From: an uncultured Hungatella sp.
GTDB taxonomy: Bacteria; Bacillota; Clostridia; Lachnospirales; Lachnospiraceae
Direction of reading: 5' to 3'
Assembly (NCBI GenBank): GCA_910579515.1
Contig: CAJTUV010000046.1
Span: 1 to 20,847, forward strand
Length of the DNA stretch: 20,847 bases
In this document: positions 5,053 to 9,985 of the stretch, one piece after another
How positions within the stretch are numbered: position 1 is the stretch's first letter
Layout of the letters: the number at the start of each line of letters is the position of its first letter
The notes under the pieces: generated by a model
Databases searched by the model: none
What the model saw: only the letters and a program-made list of their open reading frames with translations
Told to the model about the DNA's origin: nothing
Program-made: the position numbers and the translations under genes

Positions 5053-6318
5053 GTGGATGTTGATATCGGAATTAGAAAGGATTTACAACCACAATATACT
5101 GGTGAAGAAATAGCAGTATTTTTAATTTTAAATTATTTACAAAATGATAAAAATGAGAATTTATTTATTTCCGTTGAATCCATAGGTTATTTTCTTACTG
5201 GAAGATTTATTGATAGCCAAACTGATAAAAACCTTATAAAAGGTATCAAAAGGGGATTTGAAGGATTGAAGAAAGAAGAAGATGTTACTATATTAGAGCA
5301 AAACCGCAACAATTACATAATCAATAGTATGTCTTGTCGTGTAGATACTAAGAAATATAATTTTATTATTATTCAGCTATGGGAAATACAAAAAATATTT
5401 TCCTCTTTAGGAGCATACGGATTTAACGTATTGCGTTTTTTTGTAAATATAATTGGAACTATTAACGGTAACAGTAAATCATGGCATATGACACAAGATG
5501 ATATGGTGCTTAGTTGGGGTTTTAGTAAAAATACAGTAAATGAATACTTGTGTAAATTAGAAGAATTAAAACTACTATATACATTCCGTTCAAAAGCTAG
5601 AAAAGCTGATGAAACTTTTCATAGAGTAGGTAATGTGTATGGAAGATATAAAGATAAAGATTTAGTAAGACAAGAAGGAATACAATATCTATCAACAGTT
5701 CCCAATCATCCAATTAAGCCATTTCATTTTAATAGAACATCAGTAAAACTCAAATATAATAATTTTCTACATGGTTCTAAAAAATATAAATCCCTTGAAG
5801 AAGTAGAAAAACTATATAAAGAATGTATCAGATATAATGAGTCATTTAAGGATTTTCCTAATGATAATATTGATTATCTTGATTTGAGTGTGTTCAAAGA
5901 ATATGGATTTGATATACCTATTTATGAAAATAAAAAATCGAATAAAAACAAAATTATTGATGATGATTGGGGAGAACCTAATTCTATGGAAACACAGGAT
6001 AATAATTTCTCTATAGAAGAAATACTTAATATGCCAATAGAAAGTGATTTGGTATCAGAAGATAAATCAGTTGATATAGATAGCTTTCCTGTGAATCCAG
6101 TGAAAACAATTACCATTAAAAAGAAAAAACAAAATAGAGAAATACCTTTAGAGGTTAAGATTCAACAATATGCGGATGATTTGTATGAGCAACATGGATA
6201 CGGTACTGAATATGAAAAATCTATATTTATAGTAGAACTTGCAGAGAAATTTCCTGGACTTGAAGATTATGAAAAATATTATAACAGTGCAAAAAAGTTA
6301 CATGATTTAAGTGTGTAA
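5053..6318 (+). CDS. Putative winged-helix replication initiator
   Basis: A 421-residue protein starting at GTG 5053, with TAGGAG at 5035-5040. Two helix-rich DNA-binding regions are visible. The first, about residues 16-75 (EEIAVFLILNYLQ…ISVESIGYFLTG…IKGIKRGFEGLKKEEDV), is followed by hydrophobic strands. The second, about 130-185, contains GTINGNSKSWHMTQDDMVLSWGFSKNTVNEYLCKLEELKLL, a clear winged helix. The C-terminal third is low-complexity and acidic, then KKKKQN, and ends in a small helical domain. Two winged helices plus a flexible tail recall plasmid RepA/RepB-type initiators and DnaD-like phage replication proteins; the repeats just upstream agree. The exact family is not recognised, so a transcription regulator remains possible. 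Confidence 0.5.
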   Translation: MDVDIGIRKDLQPQYTGEEIAVFLILNYLQNDKNENLFISVESIGYFLTGRFIDSQTDKNLIKGIKRGFEGLKKEEDVTILEQNRNNYIINSMSCRVDTKKYNFIIIQLWEIQKIFSSLGAYGFNVLRFFVNIIGTINGNSKSWHMTQDDMVLSWGFSKNTVNEYLCKLEELKLLYTFRSKARKADETFHRVGNVYGRYKDKDLVRQEGIQYLSTVPNHPIKPFHFNRTSVKLKYNNFLHGSKKYKSLEEVEKLYKECIRYNESFKDFPNDNIDYLDLSVFKEYGFDIPIYENKKSNKNKIIDDDWGEPNSMETQDNNFSIEEILNMPIESDLVSEDKSVDIDSFPVNPVKTITIKKKKQNREIPLEVKIQQYADDLYEQHGYGTEYEKSIFIVELAEKFPGLEDYEKYYNSAKKLHDLSV

Positions 6319-6339
6319 AAAGCGGAGGAAAAATAATAC

Positions 6340-6777
6340 ATGGATGAATTACAAATGATTTTCTCAAGTGATTGGCAGGATTGTTATAGGATAATGGACG
6401 GATATTTATTCGTGGTAAATAAATTTGTAGAAGTTGATGATATGAGAACAACATATACGATTCCTAAAAATTATTATAGGAGAGTTGACCAGAAAGCGAA
6501 AGGTAAATTATGGATTCTTACAAGACCTGTTAAGCGTTATGGTGGTTATAAAAACTATGAATTATTAGAACCTAATGAAGAAAATGGTGAATTTCCTGTT
6601 GGAACAGTATTTTACAATGAGAAACCAGTAAGAAAAACAGATGATCCTCATGCTTATGATTATTTTGTTAAAGCATCATGGAATTGCTTACATAATGGTT
6701 TAGAAGATTGGAGGATTATTTCGGAACAGATACAGAAAATTACTAAAAAATATTTGGAGGACAAAGAGAATGTTTAA
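6340..6777 (+). CDS. Hypothetical protein downstream of rep
   Basis: A 145-residue soluble protein 22 bases after the initiator, with GGAGG (6324-6328) before ATG. It starts DELQMIFSSDWQDCYRIMDGYLFVV and contains TIPKNYYRRVDQKAKGKLWILTRPVKRYGGYKNYELL, ending in a helix ILSEQ-like (IISEQIQKITKKYL). It is rich in aromatic residues; no catalytic motif is seen. The tight spacing, and an 8-base overlap with the following gene, put it in one operon with the initiator. Confidence 0.5.
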   Translation: MDELQMIFSSDWQDCYRIMDGYLFVVNKFVEVDDMRTTYTIPKNYYRRVDQKAKGKLWILTRPVKRYGGYKNYELLEPNEENGEFPVGTVFYNEKPVRKTDDPHAYDYFVKASWNCLHNGLEDWRIISEQIQKITKKYLEDKENV

Positions 6778-7216
6778 GTATGTATATGAAGTAGCACCTA
6801 TTGATTTTATGGATGGAACAATATCCATCGAAAATTATATTGACAGTATTATATCTGATTTATCTTGGTATAAAGAAGATTTGTTACATGATGTCAATGT
6901 AGATGAAGATGTAGAGGATGATATAGGAGTTAATCTCTGCATGAGTCCGTTTGAGGAAGAGCATATGGGTAGTGAGCATGTATTTTATAGATTAAAAAAA
7001 ATCGGTAAAGATGTAGAGAATATTTGCAAGTATTTTAATAAGAGAAAATTAAAAATTAACAAAAAACATATCATGATATTTTCTGTACCAACAGAAACAG
7101 AATGTACAATTTCTTACATGATAAAAACAAATGATCATGGAATCACTTATATTTTCTCTGATCTGTACTTTCCATTTTTAAATAAGAAAGATAATAATAT
7201 TGAAAAATTTGATTGA
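6770..7216 (+). CDS. Hypothetical acidic protein
   Basis: A 148-residue protein whose ATG overlaps the previous gene by eight bases; TTGGAGG before it is inside that gene. A strongly acidic stretch (VNVDEDVEDDIG, about residues 43-54) is followed by helices (FYRLKKIGKDVENICKYFNKRKLKINKK) and strands (HIMIFSVPTETECTISYMI). No family is recognised. It belongs to the operon starting at 5053. Confidence 0.5.
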   Translation: MFKYVYEVAPIDFMDGTISIENYIDSIISDLSWYKEDLLHDVNVDEDVEDDIGVNLCMSPFEEEHMGSEHVFYRLKKIGKDVENICKYFNKRKLKINKKHIMIFSVPTETECTISYMIKTNDHGITYIFSDLYFPFLNKKDNNIEKFD

Positions 7217-7237
7217 GTAAAAGGAGAATTTTTAAAT

Positions 7238-7336
7238 ATGGCAAAACAAAATGAACTATGTTTGCTATGCGGAAAATCAAAATCAGAAGTAAATCAGCTT
7301 ATAAAAGGAAAATTCGAATATGTAGTTACCAACTAA
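7238..7336 (+). CDS. Half ClpX-type zinc-finger mini-protein
   Basis: A 32-residue protein (MAKQNELCLLCGKSKSEVNQ, then LIKGKFEYVVTN) with AAAGGAG before ATG. It closely resembles the first half of the ClpX N-terminal zinc-binding domain, whose usual form is CSFCGKSQDEVRKLIAGP…ICDECI; the CxxCGKS.SEV..LI.G part is intact but the second cysteine pair is missing. In ClpX this domain dimerises and binds adaptors and some substrates. The peptide could be a truncated relic or a deliberate mini-domain that interferes with ClpXP. The intact start and ribosome binding site suggest it is still translated. Confidence 0.5.
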   Translation: MAKQNELCLLCGKSKSEVNQLIKGKFEYVVTN

Positions 7337-7353
7337 TTATGAGAAGTAACTAC
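7322..7353. repeat. Palindromic repeat copy 1 (GTAGTTAC-N16-GTAACTAC)
   Basis: GTAGTTAC (7322-7329) and GTAACTAC (7346-7353) are perfect 8-bp arms 16 bp apart, directly before the ribosome binding site of the J-domain gene. The same arms with the same 16-bp gap occur again inside that gene at 7983-8014, and both copies share CA at the start and ATGA near the end of the gap. Confidence 0.6.
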
Positions 7354-7369
7354 ACAGAGAGGAAAAACA

Positions 7370-8194
7370 ATGCACTGTTATATTCAAGAATTACAAATGA
7401 AAAGTTCTAATTCTGTTGGATGTGGTAAAGAATTATGTGTCACTACATCAAATTGGACAGTGAATGGGGTTTCATATACAAGCTATGGATATAGATATTC
7501 AGACGAAAAATTTGACCGTCCCATCAAAACAGCATATAAAGTGACGCTCCATGATAAAAGTTATCGTGATGATAAGGGGCAAGTACGGAAGGCTCAGTTC
7601 CATGTGGCAACAATTAGATATTATGATCTGGTTGATTATTATTGGGGAGACTGTCTCCTACATAGTAGGATAAATGATATTTCTGAAGAGATGGGCATTG
7701 ATTCGGATTTAGTATGGAAAGAGATCACAGAAAAACTGGATGCTCTACAAGATAAAATCAATGCTGAATTTGCACAGACAGAAGAATATAGAGTAAAAAA
7801 GACACATGATATTATTTTGCGTGAGTATAGGGCAAAGAAAACTGAATTTGCCGAAAAGTATGAGGTACAAGAAAGTGAGTATGAACGTTGTTATGATATT
7901 TTTGGTGTTCTAAGAAATGCAGAATATCTTGAAAAAATAAAGCGTGAATATATTGCACGAAAAGAATATGAAAAAGGAAGCAGTAGTTACCAGAGGGAAT
8001 ATGAAAGTAACTACAACGATTCTTCTGATAGTTATAGGGCTTCATCTTTGAACAGTGGTCTTAGTTCTGAAAAAGAGAAAACGTATTATAAGAAGTTTTA
8101 CAGGACATTGGCGACAAAGTATCATCCTGATGTGACAGGAGATAATGAGATAATGCAATTTTTGAACAAGCTGAAAGAATCATGGGGGATTTGA
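7370..8194 (+). CDS. J-domain protein with phage N-terminal region
   Basis: A 274-residue protein. The first half (about 1-110) is strand-rich (YKVTLHDKSYRDDKGQVRKAQFHVATIRYYDLVDYYW). The middle is a charged coiled coil (about 120-215, EITEKLDALQDKINAEF…YIARKEYEKG). After a serine-rich linker it ends in a J domain: YYKKFYRTLATKYHPDVTGDNEIMQFLN with the HPD tripeptide at 252-254. J domains stimulate DnaK ATPase, so this protein probably brings host DnaK to a phage target, as lambda phage replication does with DnaJ. Here the J domain is at the C-terminus and ends shortly after helix III. AGAGAGG precedes ATG 7370. Confidence 0.65.
   Translation: MHCYIQELQMKSSNSVGCGKELCVTTSNWTVNGVSYTSYGYRYSDEKFDRPIKTAYKVTLHDKSYRDDKGQVRKAQFHVATIRYYDLVDYYWGDCLLHSRINDISEEMGIDSDLVWKEITEKLDALQDKINAEFAQTEEYRVKKTHDIILREYRAKKTEFAEKYEVQESEYERCYDIFGVLRNAEYLEKIKREYIARKEYEKGSSSYQREYESNYNDSSDSYRASSLNSGLSSEKEKTYYKKFYRTLATKYHPDVTGDNEIMQFLNKLKESWGI
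7983..8014. repeat. Palindromic repeat copy 2 (inside the J-domain gene)
   Basis: GTAGTTAC (7983-7990) and GTAACTAC (8007-8014) again 16 bp apart, in the part encoding the serine-rich linker. It matches the copy at 7322-7353 in arms and spacing. One copy in a leader and one in the coding sequence of the same gene is an arrangement seen with repressor looping. Confidence 0.55.
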
Positions 8195-8248
8195 TATTTC
8201 CTACCCATTTATAGCCGTTAAGTAAATTAATGAAGGAGGACGCTGGCA

Positions 8249-8509
8249 ATTAACAATACAAAAATTCAATACTTATTTGTAGCAGATAAAATCTACAAAG
8301 TCAAAAATATTGACTTTTGCAATCTGACAATAGAAGCAACGGAAACAGATTTATCCATTGCGGATATTCCAGAGGATGAAGTGTTTCCTGTAGAAGATTT
8401 TGAGGATTATAGGATTAGATTAATTAATGGGGATGGTGGTGGGATGAGAGAAGCGTCAGGGGATGTAATTGATTTTGGGGAGTGGGCCAGGAAACATAGG
8501 AAAACTTAG
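8249..8509 (+). CDS. Small protein gene with apparent ATT start
   Basis: An open frame of 87 codons reads as convincing protein (NTKIQYLFVADKIYKVKNID…IPEDEVFPVEDFEDYRIRL…VIDFGEWARKHRKT) but has no ATG, GTG or TTG at its beginning. A strong AAGGAGG (8233-8239) lies nine bases before ATT 8249, so I place the start there; CTG 8243 is too close to the site. ATT starts are very rare and best known for infC. The same ribosome binding site is inside a seven-codon ORF (ATG 8230, stop 8251-8253) that overlaps the start, which could limit translation. The function is unknown. Confidence 0.45.
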   Translation: MNNTKIQYLFVADKIYKVKNIDFCNLTIEATETDLSIADIPEDEVFPVEDFEDYRIRLINGDGGGMREASGDVIDFGEWARKHRKT

Positions 8510-8532
8510 AAACTATCTTGTGTCTATTTGGA

Positions 8533-8602
8533 TGCAGGCTACATTACTGCAATGAAATTACCATTTCAATAAGTGGTGGATATGGGCTTCTGATATGCCC
8601 GT
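8533..8602 (+). other. Hairpins in the 8510-8718 gap
   Basis: The 209-base gap has no gene I can support. It contains TGCAG/CTGCA (8533-8537 and about 8547-8551), TGAAAT-TACC-ATTTCA (about 8553-8568) and ATGGGC/GCCCGT (about 8582-8602 with one G-T pair). These may belong to a leader, a small RNA or a degenerate element; no clear promoter or T run frames them. Confidence 0.3.
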
Positions 8603-8718
8603 AGAACGCCGTATTTGGCTTATATAGGGGCTAAAATGTAGAGGACGATAAAGTGTAGGTAAATAGATTTGGAGGCTTATTCAGGGCATAGAGTTAATTG
8701 TAGAAAGTACATTGAGAA

Positions 8719-8747
8719 TTGAATATTGATGACTGGCGTGGTATGAT
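8719..8747 (+). promoter_or_regulatory. Sigma-A promoter of the membrane protein gene
   Basis: TTGAAT (8719-8724), 17-bp spacer, TATGAT (8742-8747). Start of transcription near 8754 leaves a 28-base leader with GGAGA 8771-8775 before ATG 8782, which supports that ATG as the real start. Confidence 0.6.
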
Positions 8748-8781
8748 ATTTACATATACTTTAATTGATTGGAGAATTGAA

Positions 8782-9540
8782 ATGTGGGAAAAACATAAGA
8801 AAGAAATAGTAGGCTGTATATTTACTCCTATAGCAATAGTTCTTTTGTTACTGGTGATAGTTTCAATATTTGAGTATTTTCAAATCCATGTTCCAGGAAG
8901 TCGTGAAATGTGGATAGGCTTAATAGGGGCTGTCATTGGTGGCGCATTTACTCTATTTGGTGTGATGATTACTATTTTTAAACAGGAGGATTCAGAGAAT
9001 GAACAGCGTAGATTAGGGAATATGCCAATATTGGGTTTTGAACTATGCGATGTAAAGGATGATTTTGATTCTGTCTTAACTTATACAAATGACGGACTGA
9101 TAACTTCAGGATTTCCTGAATTTGATAAAATGGATGTTATGGGTATTAGGATTAAGTCAATTAATGGATGTCCTGTTTTTGATTTTACTATAGAAGGTTG
9201 TTCCATAAATGGGGAGGAGATATTTAAGACAGCTGCATTTAATCCAAGCGAAATTAGGATTGCATCAGGAGAAGAAGATATTTTGGTTTTTAATTATACA
9301 GAGGAGTTGAAAGAAAGTATTTTTTGTATTATTCGATTTTTATATGCAGATATTTTTGGAAATAAATATTTTCAAGATTTGCCGTTTATATATATGGAAA
9401 TACCAAAAGAAAACAAACACTTAAAGCAAATGATTGAAATACGAGATGTGAAACAACCAGTTCTTGTTAATAAAAATAAAAAATCAATGGAGGAATCGGC
9501 TAGAGACTATATTGATTATAAGACTTTTCATAGACCGTAG
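8782..9540 (+). CDS. Two-TM membrane protein with cytoplasmic strand-rich domain
   Basis: A 252-residue protein. After a short basic N-terminus (MWEKHKKEIVG) come two membrane segments, about 11-30 (CIFTPIAIVLLLLVIVSIF) and 44-66 (MWIGLIGAVIGGAFTLFGVMITIF), then KQEDSENEQRRLGNMPILGFEL and a long strand-rich soluble domain. The segment order and the 'IGAVIGGxxTLxGVxxTI' motif are common in accessory membrane proteins of phages and defence islands; the soluble part carries no motif I recognise. It stands alone between its own promoter and a strong terminator, as expected for a lysogenic accessory gene (moron). ATG 8782 is preferred to TTG 8719, which lies within the promoter. Phage exclusion is a plausible but unproven role. 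Confidence 0.6.
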   Translation: MWEKHKKEIVGCIFTPIAIVLLLLVIVSIFEYFQIHVPGSREMWIGLIGAVIGGAFTLFGVMITIFKQEDSENEQRRLGNMPILGFELCDVKDDFDSVLTYTNDGLITSGFPEFDKMDVMGIRIKSINGCPVFDFTIEGCSINGEEIFKTAAFNPSEIRIASGEEDILVFNYTEELKESIFCIIRFLYADIFGNKYFQDLPFIYMEIPKENKHLKQMIEIRDVKQPVLVNKNKKSMEESARDYIDYKTFHRP

Positions 9541-9542
9541 AT

Positions 9543-9586
9543 TTTACCAGCCATCAAAAACTAAAAATGATGGCTGGTAAATTTTT
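9543..9586 (+). terminator. Strong Rho-independent terminator
   Basis: TTTACCAGCCATC (9543-9555) pairs perfectly with GATGGCTGGTAAA (9569-9581) and is followed by TTTTT. It ends the membrane protein transcript and insulates the SOS-type promoter that begins four bases later. Confidence 0.85.
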
Positions 9587-9589
9587 AAT

Positions 9590-9618
9590 TTGGCACACAA
9601 ACAAATATTCGATAAAAT
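9590..9618 (+). promoter_or_regulatory. Sigma-A promoter of the phage RNA polymerase gene
   Basis: TTGGCA (9590-9595), 17-bp spacer, TAAAAT (9613-9618). The -10 lies within an inverted repeat ATTCG (9608-9612 region)/CGAAT (9620-9624). A LexA-like box overlaps the predicted start site. No other promoter this good lies before the polymerase gene. Confidence 0.6.
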
Positions 9619-9626
9619 ACGAATGC

Positions 9627-9640
9627 AGAACATATGTTTC
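9627..9640. promoter_or_regulatory. LexA-like box at the polymerase promoter
   Basis: AGAACATATGTTTC differs from the Bacillus SOS consensus CGAACRNRYGTTYC only at the first base. It is centred about 15 bp after the -10 element, where bound repressor blocks initiation. The first 13 bases equal the reverse complement of the box at 272-284. Confidence 0.7.
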
Positions 9641-9781
9641 TGGAAATAAGGAACCACATCTATGTGGCAGTACAGTGGTTTATTGATTTAGTAACTAACA
9701 TACAACACACAGATTCAAGATATACCTTATGAAAGAGACAATTAAATAGAGAAAAGGATATGTAGAAGTATGTATATGGCT

Positions 9782-9875
9782 TAAAGCAATGGAAGGATTT
9801 GCTTTAGGTTTTGTTTTTGTACTGTAATTTTATAAAAAGAGATGATTTTTCTCTTTATAGGATAGTTTTTCTTTT
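9782..9875 (+). terminator. Two successive leader terminators/attenuators
   Basis: Hairpin 1: TAAAGCAA (9782-9789) with TTGCTTTA (9799-9806), then GGTTTTGTTTTT. Hairpin 2: AAAGAGA (9836-9842) with TCTCTTT (9850-9856), then a T-rich tract at 9865-9875. Both lie between the LexA-controlled promoter and the polymerase gene, so transcripts must pass or be released from them. Further upstream CCACAT-CT-ATGTGG (9654-9667) competes with AACCAC/GTGGTT (9652-9657/9675-9680). The 360-base leader has no supported gene; a four-codon ORF (ATG 9770, MYMA) ends at the base of hairpin 1. Confidence 0.5.
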
Positions 9876-9917
9876 CGTATTTTTAGATTTTTACAACTTT
9901 GAGAAAAATGAAAAGTG

Positions 9918-9973
9918 AATGGAGAAAGTATAAGTGGAGCATTATTATTGTGGAGAAATTTTTAATTGTGGAG
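9918..9973 (+). repeat. Four spaced GGAG motifs before the polymerase start
   Basis: AATGGAG (9918-9924), AGTGGAG (9933-9939), TGTGGAG (9949-9955) and TGTGGAG (9967-9973) lie 15, 16 and 18 bases apart. The last is the ribosome binding site of the polymerase gene. Three of them are exact complements of hairpin loops in the RNA region after the gene (13111-13117, 13163-13169, 13204-13210). Confidence 0.6.
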
Positions 9974-9985
9974 GTAACTGATTTG

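Noticed and set aside
9899..9985. Upstream TTG start for the polymerase (29 extra residues)
   Set aside because: The only good ribosome binding site is GTGGAGG at 9968-9974; the extra stretch is made of the spaced GGAG motifs and is not protein-like.
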